DNA from: Reticulitermes speratus
Lineage: Eukaryota > Arthropoda > Insecta > Blattodea > Rhinotermitidae
Length of the DNA stretch: 64,000 nucleotides
NCBI GenBank assembly: GCA_021186555.1
Contig: JAJKFL010000007.1
Location: 27,578,677 to 27,642,676 of the forward strand
Direction: 5' to 3'
This document shows positions 53,355 through 63,405 of the stretch, piece by piece. Every line of letters starts with the position of its first letter. Positions within the stretch are counted from its first letter, which is position 1. Both the position numbers and the translations under genes were made by a program. The notes under the pieces are model-generated. The model had not been told where the DNA came from, ran no database searches, and saw only the letters and a list, made by a program, of their open reading frames with translations.

Positions 53355-53530
53355 GCGCGTTTGATTGGGAGTTAAAACAGAGTGTTTCGGAGACAGAATT
53401 GTTCTCCGTCTTCATGCAAAAGAATAAGGAAAAGAATTACTCATTTGCAATTCTTGACCCTCGAAGACCGTTCCTTCGAAACGTCGGGAGCTATTAACCC
53501 TGATACTCAGGGTAACAACACTGAGAACCA
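53355..53530. mobile_element. FB2 fold-back relic
   Basis: The minus strand has CATGAAGACGGAGAACAATT, CTGTCTCCGAAACACTC (stem II GGAG.../CTCC good, first core base lost). The plus strand has TTGACCCTCGAAGACCGTTC, CTTCGAAACGTCGGGAGC. Confidence 0.6.
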
Positions 53531-54006
53531 AAATAGTAAGATATTTTGTGATGATAGGTCAGGCTACTCTGAACTTCTGGACATATTATAGAATTAGCTT
53601 TGCCTTGGCAATATTGGCAGCACTGAGAATAGAATGATGTTCATACTTTCCTATTACCCAGACTTAGCAGTCCTACTTTACGTAATGTAAGTTTATAATC
53701 AAACTTATTAGCTAAGTACAGATTCTGAACTGCATTTGTTGGACATAGCCTCAAAGTTTTCCACCTTCTCAATGTGTCTATATCAATATATTGTACTTTA
53801 TTTGTCGTAATTCTTAGAGTAGTCTACGTACAAAATGTAATGCTCTGTGCTTCAGTGCTTCATTAGTTGTCGCCGTCAAGTAAAGGATGAAACCAGATTT
53901 GTACGGCTGCCAAGTAGTCACTGTATTTTCCACAAAGAAACGGCATTAACCAATTAATTAATTATTTTATTCCAACAAATGCACTACCTGTTTTAGTGTT
54001 TTCTTG

Positions 54007-54049
54007 TCCCTACATATGTTTCGGCACTTCTTGTGCCATCCTCAGTGGT
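54007..54049 (-). ncRNA. Hammerhead motif, left arm of PLE-h
   Basis: On the minus strand CTGAGGA (complement of 54039-54045), stem II GGCAC/GTGCC, GAAA, ACATATGT, A, GGGA. Stem I starts with an A-G mismatch then two C-G pairs. Confidence 0.65.
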
Positions 54050-54138
54050 GTCGTGGAGAGTTCACAGTTTTCTAATGCATCAAATTCACTTTCACAAAAG
54101 TGAATTGGATGCATTTGAAAACTGTGAACTCTCCACGA

Positions 54139-54182
54139 CACCACTGAGGATGGCACTTATAGTGCCGAAACATATGTAGGGA
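54139..54182 (+). ncRNA. Hammerhead motif, right arm of PLE-h
   Basis: CTGAGGA (54144-54150), stem II GGCAC-TTATA-GTGCC, GAAA (54167-54170), ACATATGT, A, GGGAC. Same stem I weakness as its partner. Confidence 0.65.
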
Positions 54183-54262
54183 CAAGAAAACACTAAAATA
54201 GTGTAGTGCACTTGTTGGAATAAAATAATTAATTAGTAATTGAAATGCACGGTATATATAAT

Positions 54263-54702
54263 AAAAAGGCTTTTAACCAAGTCTACATTATTTCCATACA
54301 TTATTTTCTGTCTTTATAGTTATTGACGCCACTGTCACTTCGCCTTACAAGTTGCTACATCGTCCGTGTCATTATTAAAGACTGCAGTAAATTAGAACGT
54401 ATGATTTCGGGGTGTCTAACAGTGGCGTGCCTCTCATACAAAATTTTGTTAAGATCGGTTAGTTTTTTTCAAAAGTTCAAATGTTGGACAGACACATAGA
54501 AACGCACATAGGCTGGAAAAGAATTATTAAAATGTGTGCAGGTGAAGTAATTGAAGAGACTGCTACATAGACCCATAGGAACAGATCGAAACACCATGAC
54601 TCTGTGAAGACAAGATGGCTGAAAGTAGTATGGAGTTGTAAACCCAACAGTGAGGCAAATGTGACACTAGAAAAAGGATTTTGAGGCTGGTGCACTTATT
54701 AA
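54263..54702. other. No recognisable feature
   Basis: Nothing recognised between the PLE and the next SINE. Confidence 0.5.
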
Positions 54703-54990
54703 GTGAGGGCCGGGCTATCGTAGTCTGTATAATGACTAGGTTACAGGCTGGACGATCAGGGGTTTAAATCCCAGTAGGCACAAGACATTTTTCTGTTCTC
54801 CAAAACGTGTATACGTGTTTTTGGGTCCATCCAGCATTTATAAAATGGGTACGGAGGGGAGGCTTATTCTTGGGGGGGGGGTAAAGCGGTCGAGACGTGA
54901 AGCAGACCACTCACCTCCATCTGGTGCTGAGGTTTGGAATTATTGTGTCTGTATCTCCACTTCCACTATACACCTTCATGGCATATACAG
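54703..54990 (+). mobile_element. SINE-A
   Basis: Head GGCCGGGCTATCGTAGTCTG, box B region GGGGTTTAAATCCCAGTAGG, body TGGGTCCATCCAGCATTTAT with a G-run, then CACCTCCATCTGGTGCTGAG and CACCTTCATGGCATATACAG. Confidence 0.78.
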
Positions 54991-55007
54991 GGTCTAATTT
55001 ACATTTT

Positions 55008-55547
55008 TGGGCGCTTTCACAAAATTGTGAAAAGGCGACTGTTAGCTTCGTCATGTCTGTCTGTCTCTCTGTCTGTCCGTCTGTCCACATGGAACAACTC
55101 GGCTCCCACTTGACGGATTTTTGTGAAACTTAATATTTGAGTATTTTTTTCGAAAAACTCTTGAGAAAATTAAGGTTTCAATAAAATATGACAAGAATAA
55201 CGGGTACTTTACATGAAGACCTATGTAGGTTTATGATATCTCGCTCAATTCTCCTTAGATTGAGAAATGTTTCAGACAAATGTTGTAGAGAAAATCACAA
55301 CACACGTTTTATTTTCAATAACGTTTTCCCAAAAGTCATGCCGTTTATGAGATAACGTGGAAAAGTATGGTAGAGCCAGACAGGCCACAGATGACAATAT
55401 AATACGGCGCATGCGCTTTTGCATGCTGGATAACTAAGGTTACAGACACACACTCAGAATATGTAATACTTGTTGCTTTTCCACGGCAGCAGTGGTTACG
55501 CGAACGCGCTTCAATGTTACGTTTATACATACATTGCCTGTCTTATT
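55008..55547 (-). repeat. R1 interspersed repeat, full reverse copy
   Basis: Starts GGGCGCTTTCACAAAATTGT (terminal hairpin region), then TTAGCTTCGTCATGTCTGTC with a (TCTG)n run, GCCACAGATGACAATATAAT, and ends TTACGCGAACGCGCTTCAAT, ACATACATTGCCTGTC. Same length as the copy at 10700-11220, supporting the family limits. Confidence 0.8.
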
Positions 55548-56284
55548 TTACCTTACGTGCAATAAGTCAGCTAACCGCTCGAGACAAGAATTTGTAAGAA
55601 GGAGAAGGTTAATGGGACTTAGATTTTAGAGTAGGTTACACATACATGTAAATTTGTAGAGGATATTTTTTGAAACACATTTATCATATGGGTAAAACAA
55701 TTAGACCGTACGGTTGTCCACTGAATCTGGTGTCGAGGTTTAGACCTGCACCTACAGCCCTTAAATTGTGCATTATCATAGCAGATAGTAACGTAGTTGA
55801 TCTGCCTGGGGAGTACGTCAGAAGAATTATTCTTGTTAACGATGGAATTAGAGAAAGGGATATTTAAGGTTGTAAAATGAGAGGGCTTGATAGTTTCCAG
55901 CCTCTTGGTCCACCCTCCTAACGCCCACTGTTAACTCTTTCCATATTTGAAGGGTTGATCTATACTTTCCCAATATTTCGCTATAAAGGATTCTCTTTAT
56001 AAAGCTTAGATTAAATTCATGTCCCTAGAAATGAAGTAAAAAATAGCATAAGGTTTGAAAGATAATGATTGTGGAACTAAATATGTAATAACAGAGTTTG
56101 AGGTTCTCGGAACCTCGAATTACAAAGAACGTTATAATAGAAGTTAGTTTTTGCGCGAGGTATCCGTCACCTACCCGACCAGAACACAGAGGCTTTACAC
56201 ACTTTGTTGTGTTGACTGTGTCTGCAAGTAACTTCCCAGTAGCCTGTTGCACTAAGCCTGACAGTTGCGGGAATGACCTTGTCG
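55548..56284. other. No recognisable feature
   Basis: Nothing supported. Confidence 0.5.
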
Positions 56285-56755
56285 TGCAATTTTGGATTGA
56301 GTCCGAAAATCGCTGGAATTACATTCGGGGCAGTGTTGGACAGAGTCCGACAATTGCGTCCTGGTGCAATGTTGGACAGAGTCCGACAATTGCGTCCTGG
56401 TGTGATGTTGGATTGAGTCCGACAATCGCGCATATAAATGGTATGGCCTAACGTTGGATTGAACTCGACAGTCGAAGAAAAATACGTCCTGTTGCAATGT
56501 TGGATTGAGTCCGACAATTGCGTCCTGGTGCAATGTTGGATTGAGTCCGACAATTGCGTCCTGGTGTGATGTTGGATTGAGTCCGACAATCGCGCATATA
56601 GCGGTATGGCCTAACGTTGGATTGAACTCGACGGTCGAAGAAAAATACGTCCTGGAGCAATGTTGGATTGAGTCCGACAATTGCGTCCTGGTGCAATGTT
56701 GTATTGATTCCGAAAATATCCAAAATAACGTCCATGAGTTTTGTTGGACTGAAAT
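56285..56755 (+). repeat. 36-bp minisatellite with higher-order blocks
   Basis: The unit is GCAATGTTGGATTGAGTCCG, ACAATTGCGTCCTGGT. A divergent block (CGCGCATATA...GGTATGGCCTAACG, GAACTCGAC, GTCGAAGAAAAATACGTCCT) appears twice, about 164 bp apart. Units divisible by three leave open frames on both strands. Confidence 0.9.
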
Positions 56756-56958
56756 GAGAGTACCAAGGGCAAGGATCAAGGAGGCATGAGGGATCTATAG
56801 AAAAGAAAAAATAAGAAAGAATGAAGGACGAAAAAAGAAGAAGGGGATGAAATAAAGGAATGAAAAGATGTACAAAATAGGGGAAGAAGAAGAAGTAAGA
56901 AGCAAACATAGGAAGCGGAGAAAGAAAATAGAAAAGGAATTATAAGCAGATATTCAAC
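56756..56958. other. Purine-rich stretch
   Basis: About 180 bases of almost pure A/G on the plus strand (GAAAAGAAAAAATAAGAAAG, GGGGAAGAAGAAGAAG), ending at a SINE-B head. Confidence 0.7.
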
Positions 56959-56959
56959 C

Positions 56960-57206
56960 GATCCCAGTGGCCGAGCGTTCTAAAGCATGGGTCTGCGGCC
57001 GCTCCATTGCTGGGATTTCGGATTCGAATCCCGTGGGAACATGGATGTCTGTCTCTTGTGAGTGTTGTGTGTTGTCAGGTAGAGGTCTCTGCGTCGGTCT
57101 GATCACTCGTCCAGAGGAGGCCTACCGAGTGTGGTGTGTCTGTGATCGTGAAACCTCGACAGTGAGGAGGTCTGGCCCACTAGGGACTGTCGTGCCGTGA
57201 AAAAAA
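56960..57206 (+). mobile_element. SINE-B
   Basis: GATCCCAGTGGCCGAGCGTT, GGATTCGAATCCCGTGGGAA, TTGTCAGGTAGAGGTCTCTG, a shortened middle and an A-run end. Target duplication not resolved. Confidence 0.85.
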
Positions 57207-57896
57207 GAGAACTAATGAATAAATATTTTGTCTTCTGGTTTGTCTTATATTAAAAAAATGGTCGCGCAAGATTCGTCTCTGCATTAAGAAAATAGTGTTC
57301 TAGTGTGTCTAATATTTTTGAAATTTAAAAGACATAAAAGTAATTTAGTATAAGCATTTATGGTGTCGTAGGGTTAAAAGTTGGATTGACGTGCCCTGCC
57401 TGATTCATGTACAGACAACAGTGTCGTTTCGCTGAGGACTCGGTCTCATTCCGCAGGGTGCCACTGGTTGTTTATCACTGGGAGTCACATAACTAAAAGT
57501 TGTTTTATATTTCGTACCTCCACCGTGGGTGCTAACGTGCCCCTTTTAAATTATCTTCTTAATATAATCATGTTCATTCAAGTGGATTTATCCCTTAAAA
57601 TTTTACAACTAAAACTTTGTTCGCATTCCTCATAATTTAATTTTTCTAATTATAAAAAATCATCAAATTCTTCTAATTAACTATGTAACTAGTTCACTAT
57701 CCAATTAGGTAAATGTATATTAACTTCATCGAGTGGAGTCATGTTTGAAAAACTGACAGTCGTTCAACTGCTCAAAACATTCCCTCCCGTTTATTAGACC
57801 TCATTCATTCCCTATGCTCCCAATGCCCATCACACGAACACAGTTCTGAGCTATATAACTCTGCAGGAAACTTCTGTACGTCTAGTAACGAGAGTA
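57207..57896. other. No recognisable feature
   Basis: AT-rich; nothing supported. Confidence 0.5.
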
Positions 57897-58178
57897 AAGG
57901 TAAGATTGTCCGTATGCTTAAAAGCGTCACGCCATTAATGTGTATGGAGTTGGAGGTTCAGCTCCACCCATTTTTAACCTTGATACTGTAAATGTGAGTG
58001 GTTACTTTTACATTCCGGCCGCTTCTACGTGGGGAACGTTCTCCGGTGCCTATGAAATAAGTGGCTCAATGGACCCCAGAGTCGATCTGGACACTTCGAA
58101 GAAGCCTGAGATCGAACGTCAATTCCATGGTCATCGATCCCGTAGCCTAGTCACTATGCTGACTGAGCTATCTCGATT
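57897..58178 (-). mobile_element. SINE-A, diverged
   Basis: TGTATGGAGTTGGAGGTTCA, CATTCCGGCCGCTTCTACGT, GACCCCAGAGTCGATCTGGA and the head complement CCTAGTCACTATGCTGACTG follow the reverse family order. Confidence 0.72.
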
Positions 58179-59132
58179 CTTCTACTGTTGTTAACATTTA
58201 TGTGTACAGTATATTAATTCTAATTTTCTCTCCTACTTGCTAATTATTTATTTAATGAGTAATAAGTTTTACGTTGTGTCAAATTATATCAGATAGTGTC
58301 AGTTCTAGCGGCACGGACATATGCGAAGTCAGATATAAGTTTAAATTGCCTGTAGTTACCATAGTCTGTCTTGTTTGCCAAGAGATCTCTCTGACGTCCA
58401 AATATTTCGTGTCTTTAATTCATTTCTCTTCCCCAGGCTAACTCAAATCTTAAACACTGTCGGCATCATCCTCTAAAGGCGGATTTACTATGGCCTTACT
58501 ACGTCACAACTATTGAATATCGTGTACGTCTAATACGCTGCAAACTTCTCCCAACATCTGAGTTGTGTTTTAGCTTCTGGGGGTCTTATGCAGGACTTGA
58601 GGAAGGGTTTGGATTTTGAGGGGGTGGTGGTGGTGGTCTTAAAATATTGACCGTGAAAGGGATGGTTGGAGCTTGTTTCCTTGTAATTAAACTATACTGC
58701 AGGTATTAGAATGGCGTTACAGACTTGCCTAATTGAAAGGCCTCAACTGGCTTTAACAACATTGGCTGAAGCCATAAGCTTTACCTGAGTCATCTAGGCA
58801 TATGGACCTCTATCACAACTTATCCCTCCTAATATCACAAGAAATACTGTGGTACAATACCTGCTGTAATATAGTGTCATTGGTTTGCAGTGGGAGGTTT
58901 GTGGTTAGAACAAAACAGGGCCGTTATGGATATTGATATCAATGTGGAAAATTTAGCGTCAAAATGAATTTAGCAAGACATGACTGGGCCAGGTGTTCAG
59001 GGAATTATTGAATACTGTTTTGGAAAGTGAATCTGGGGCCACTTTCTTTTGAATTTTGTGGTATGAACAAGTGAATTGAAATCAGGCAGCTAGATGTTCA
59101 GGCCTGAGAATATAGAGTTTAAATATAATTAA
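58179..59132. other. No recognisable feature
   Basis: Unique-looking; a short GGTGGT run at about 58625. Confidence 0.5.
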
Positions 59133-59880
59133 TTATAATTTTGCCTTTTGTTTTATATGGATGTAAAACTTGGTCTTTCACATTGAGGGAGGAACATAGA
59201 CTGAGGGTGTTTGAAAATGGGGTGCTGAGGAAGATACTGGGGCCTAAGTGGGAGGAAGTAATAGAATGGCACAGTAAACTGTACAGCGAGGGCCCCATGA
59301 TCTGTACTCGCCATTTTTCGTGTGATTAAATAAAGGAGGATGAGATGGGTTGGGCATGTGGCATGTATGGGGGAAGACACTTGCATACGGAGATTTGGTA
59401 GGTAAACCTGGAAACAACAGGCCACATGGAGGACCGAGGATAAAGGTAAAGGTAAAGTTCTCCCTAGAACAGGCCACGAAGGCCCAGAGGGGGAGTAGAG
59501 GTATAGCTCTACTCTTTCTTTAACCCAAACACTAGATGGGGGTGGGTGGTCAACTCCACGCCCCGACCGCTTTACCCCCGGGAAATAGACCAGGTACCCA
59601 TTGTATAGGAGGCTGGGTGGGACCCAGGGCCGGTCTGGACGGCTGCGAAAAATCTCGCCTCCACCGGGATTCGATCCCCTTACCCAGTTGGGAGAATAAT
59701 ACTAAAATGGGTATTAAAGAAATAGGATGAAGGGATGGATTTGATTATATTGGCTCAGGATAGAGACAAGTGGCGGGGTTTTGTAAACATGTTAAAGAAG
59801 AGTTTTGTTGCATAAAAGGCGGAGAGATTCTTGATTAGCTGAGGAACTAGTAGTTGCCCAATGAATCTGCTTGATTGAGT
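59133..59880 (+). pseudogene. LINE-X 3' coding end, split by SINE-A
   Basis: Reads LPFVLYGCKTWSFTLREEHR, LRVFENGVLRKILGPKWEEV over 59141-59270, then [15 protein letters not shown] sequence. After the SINE it continues with NNTKMGIKEIG, LAQDRDKWRGFVN and the 3' UTR to 59880. YGC(E/K)TWSLTLREEHRLRVFEN is the conserved end of the reverse transcriptase domain and its linker in this lineage. Frameshifts make it non-functional. Confidence 0.8.
59441..59697 (-). mobile_element. SINE-A inserted in LINE-X
   Basis: ATAAAGGTAAAGGTAAAGTT tail, AACAGGCCACGAAGGCCCAG, ACCGCTTTACCCCCGGGAAA, GGGACCCAGGGCCGGTCTGG and the box B complement ACCGGGATTCGATCCCCTTA. The LINE reading resumes directly after. Confidence 0.85.
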
Positions 59881-60739
59881 CAGTTCAATATTGTACAATG
59901 TGGTCAGGAATTGCATGCAATAATTTGTAATACGTGTAACTGTTGTAGCTGTGTGTTCTAGTTGTTAGGAGGGGAGGGGTGTTGGTGGTGTAGCATTATG
60001 TCCGAGACTGAGACAGAACCATGGATACTTTGAATAACAGTACGGCTAGAAAATTCAGTTAGAAACGAATTTAGAAAGACTTAAAAAATGGAATTTGTTG
60101 TTAGTGCCCTGAAAACAGTTTGCGGCCTTTGCACTCTGTACAGAACAACTTTAGGACATTACATAAAGGAGGCAACTATGTTTACCCCTAGAGCCCAGTG
60201 GTAAATATATATACCACCTGCTGAAACATTAAGAAACTGAATTTTGCCAAATATATAGTTATTTGTTCCTCTTATGATTCTAGCAATAAACACTGATTAT
60301 TTTCCTAAACAGCATTAACCGATTAATTTTTATATTGGACATAAATTTTGTTTTCTATGAGGTAGGGACTAATTTTTATATATAATTTACATAAACCTCA
60401 GTCTTAAGAAGGTTAATATAGGCCATTTAGTGTTGCTAGGAACTGTAATAAACATTGAAATGTCGCTACGATGGAAGTAAGAAGACGCATAGGCCCTATA
60501 TATGACTTTTATGGGGAACATCTCTTCAGAAATGGTGATTTGAAAGTGTGAGCAGTAAGTATGAGAATAACACTAGATGGATCCAGGGAATTAGAGTACG
60601 CAGATGGGAAGTCGATCAAACTAACTCGATATGAAGGGGCGGCCTTCGATATTTGAGATGCTGGCTTATACCTAAAGCGAGCGAGCCAGTGACTATCCCG
60701 TTCCATGGGCACCTTATGAAATTAACTGATATATATATA
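59881..60739. other. No recognisable feature
   Basis: Nothing supported. Confidence 0.5.
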
Positions 60740-60995
60740 TTTCTATGGCTCGACAGCCCTATATGGGCCTGGGCCTCCTCGTTTCGTCGAGGTTTCATGG
60801 TCACACACATTTGAGACACACCACAGTCGGTAAGAGTCCCCTGGACGAGGGACCAGCTCGTCGCAGAGATCGCTACCTGACATCACACAACACTCACAAG
60901 AGACAGACATCCATGCCCCCGGTGGGATTCGAACCCACGATCCTAGTAAGCGAGCGGCCGAAGACCCACGCCTTAGACCGCACGGCCACTGGGAT
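60740..60995 (-). mobile_element. SINE-B in an (AT)n site
   Basis: Complement of the full family from the head (GACCGCACGGCCACTGGGAT) to TATGGCTCGACAGCCCTATA. Both flanks are TATATATATATTTCT-like, so the target duplication is an AT microsatellite; the right flank has expanded to about 25 bases (to 61019). Confidence 0.88.
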
Positions 60996-61019
60996 ATATA
61001 TATATATATATATATATAT

Positions 61020-61656
61020 TTCTTCTCAGGTCTGTCTTTTGTGTTGTGTAACGTGACTCTGTGTAGTCTTCACTGTTAACACGTTTTTTGTATACAAGGA
61101 AGTTTTATTAATATATCCGATGGTAACTGAAGATACGAGTTTAATTCCCACGTAACCAGCCCTGAAATCTAGTACGATGTTGGTAATTTAAACCCCACTT
61201 AATAACATTGTGTAAAATGTAAAATTTTTATCACCGAATCAAAATTTCTGTGGAACATGCATTTCCTCTCCACAGTACACTTCTTTTGGCTTTGCTATTT
61301 GCGTTACACATAAGCTTTGTTAGCCTCCGGTCTCGTATACTTCCTCTTATCCTTTTTTACGCTGTCTCTCTCTCTCTAGGACACGAGTTTTGAAGGATTG
61401 GTTGGTCTCACGAAGCTATCAGCCTGGTACAAATGACCTGTTTGCCAATGCATTATGTGATATATTTTCTTTTTACTTACAAAAACGCCAACACTGACTC
61501 CCCTCTTCTTTCATATTACTGATATACCTAGGGGGAGATTTTCAATTTTTACGGAGAAGGTGTAGCAAAATAAATTACATGTTAATATATGGGAAAGTAC
61601 TGTTATCATTTTCTTGAAAATCGATGATGGTTTTGTCACAAGGATACAAGACGGAC
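61020..61656. other. No recognisable feature
   Basis: Nothing supported; a (TC)n run at about 61365-61377. Confidence 0.5.
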
Positions 61657-61668
61657 ATTATGAATTGT

Positions 61669-61858
61669 TGATTATTTGTACCAACAAATGCACTAAGACA
61701 GTTTTTTCACTGTTCTCTTTATTATAAGGATGCCCCAATTGCCGAAATGCGTATTGGGGCATCCTTATAATAAAGAAAACTGTGAAAAAACTGTCTTAGT
61801 GCATTTGTTGGTACAAATAATCAATTATAAAAAAGATGCACGGTGAATATAAAGTGAA
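61669..61858. mobile_element. Penelope-like fold-back (PLE-i), 12-bp target duplication
   Basis: ATTATGAATTGT at 61657-61668 and 61859-61870. Arms (TGATTATTTGTACCAACAAA, GCACTAAGACAGTTTTTTCA, TTATAAGGATGCCCCAA) close on a hammerhead half ATTGCCGAAATGCGTATTGG; the CTGATGA half was lost at the arm junction. The right end reads ATGCACGGTGAATATAAAGT. Confidence 0.85.
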
Positions 61859-61870
61859 ATTATGAATTGT

Positions 61871-62184
61871 GTAAAACTTTGTTAACCTGCTAATTTATAC
61901 TGAATGTACCGTAAGTATTTTTTTCTTTTTAATGGCTTTAAATTTATGAATTTTGCAGAACTCAAGACGTGATAACGTTTGTTATTTCAAATTTGCTAAA
62001 CCGCCCAAAGCACAGTGGCAAATATGTGTACCATCTGCCGTAAAATTTAAAACTCTGTGTTTTGCACACACACTATGTAGGTGTTTCATACGATTTTTCA
62101 CTACGTGACGTAAAGAGCGATTGCATTTCTAAACACTATTGACTGCCTGGTCTTTGTAATTGAGATGGAATTTATTCTGCGTGA
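61871..62184. other. No recognisable feature
   Basis: Nothing supported. Confidence 0.5.
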
Positions 62185-62335
62185 GGAAGGAGCTTCTTTG
62201 CGTCGGGCTGATCACTTATCGACAGGAATCGTACCGAATGTGGTGTGTGTAAGTGAGTGTGATCGTGAAACCTCGATAATGAGGCGGCCCTGGCCCACTA
62301 GGGGCTGTTGCGGCAGGGGGAGGGGAGAGGGAGGA
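62185..62335 (+). mobile_element. SINE-B 3' fragment
   Basis: TTGCGTCGGGCTGATCACTT, CGTACCGAATGTGGTGTGTG, GATCGTGAAACCTCGATAAT and GGCCCACTAGGGGCTGT match the 3' half. The head is missing. Confidence 0.75.
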
Positions 62336-62458
62336 ACTGAATTTTTAAGTGTAATTTAGGTTAATTAATTTTTAACATTATTAATTAGTGCACAATATTT
62401 ATTTCATCAACTGCACAGCAATAAAAAGACAATAGTTTTATTAATTTACGATACTCTT

Positions 62459-62502
62459 GCTACATGTTTCGGCCTACATTCGCGTTCTTCATGGAGGTGG
62501 TT
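62459..62502 (-). mobile_element. PLE head relic
   Basis: TGCTACATGTTTCGGCCTAC, ATTCGCGTTCTTCATGGAGG resembles a reversed hammerhead (GAAACATGTAGCA and ATGAAGA), but stem II does not pair. Likely decayed. Confidence 0.35.
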
Positions 62503-62937
62503 AACAAAGGAAAAGAGTAGTGGCTAATTATATTACAGATCTTAAAGAATAGTATGTAATAACATAAGGTAATATTAAAATCATTACATATCCTACCAAC
62601 AATAAGAGAAATAAGTAATAAAGTAGGGCATTGTATATTTTATACTTTTCGCTTTTGTTTATTTCTGTTACCCGCCGATAGGCCGAAAAAGCCGAAGTGT
62701 TTAAATAAACAATTTTTATATTTGTATAAATTGTACCTTGTTAGCTATATCGTCTGATAAAATTATTTAACTGAGCGTGTAATATTATGACGGTGTTTTT
62801 TCAGCACAATTCAATTTATTGTTGTAATATCATTTCAGTGTAAAACACATCCTTTTATATTGATAGAATTCATCCCGCTGAGCTTCAAATTTACAATAAC
62901 AACACTTGTAATGGTCAGTACAACACAAATATGTTTA
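62503..62937. other. No recognisable feature
   Basis: AT-rich; nothing else supported. Confidence 0.45.
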
Positions 62938-62980
62938 TGTTACATGTTTCGGTTAATAATCTACCATCATCAGGCTAGTT
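62938..62980 (-). ncRNA. Hammerhead relic
   Basis: On the minus strand CTGATGA (complement of 62967-62973), a weak stem II GGT...ACC, GAAA, ACATGT, A. Stem I does not pair well (CTAGC against ACATAAAC). The core is consensus, so this is a real but degraded PLE head. Confidence 0.55.
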
Positions 62981-63104
62981 ATACAATTATTTAAAATGAA
63001 AGTAAAAATGTAATGTATCGTACATCATCGGTGATGGATGACACATTATATTTTTACCTCGTATTGGGACTCTTTAAGAGAGACGAATCGTGTGGAATAT
63101 TTAG

Positions 63105-63405
63105 GACAGTTCATAACTCTAGCCACAAATGTCAGAAAGTGTTGTTAGAGTAGTAGAATTAAGGACCTCACGATGCCTTGGTCATGTAGATCATACGCAG
63201 GATACAAGAATTGTACATGTAATTTTAGTTAAGAACTCGTTTAGAAAGTGGCCATTTGGAAGAACGAGAAGGTGTTGGTAGGATAATATTAAGATGACTG
63301 TTATGATATAGATTGTGAGGAAGGGAAGTAGCTGGCTCAGGATTGTTTCTGACTCATTATTAACAGTGTTGAAACTTGGGTTTCCACTACGAAACTCTTC
63401 AATCA
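63105..63405 (+). pseudogene. Decayed LINE C-terminal fragment
   Basis: CTAGCCACAAATGTCAGAAA, GTGGCCATTTGGAAGAACGA, GGATAATATTAAGATGACTG, TAGCTGGCTCAGGATTGTTT read as a LINE-X-like tail with frameshifts (KWPFGRTRRCW, DNIKMT, SWLRIVSDSL). A distinct sublineage or a very old copy. Confidence 0.5.

Larger units (their letters stand above)
53949..54262. mobile_element. Penelope-like palindrome (PLE-h)
   Basis: Arms of about 145 bp (AATTAATTATTTTATTCCAA, CAAATGCACT, CTTGTCCCTACATATG, TCCACGACACC) meet at a centre of a few bases near 54100. Each arm holds a hammerhead and the leader GTGCACTTGTTGGAATAAAA. The right end reaches ATGCACGGTATATATAATAA. Limits are approximate; no clean duplication found. 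Confidence 0.78.

Noticed and set aside
60745..61056. Frame reading MPPVGFEPTILVSERPKTHA
   Set aside because: It is the reverse complement of SINE-B, not a gene.
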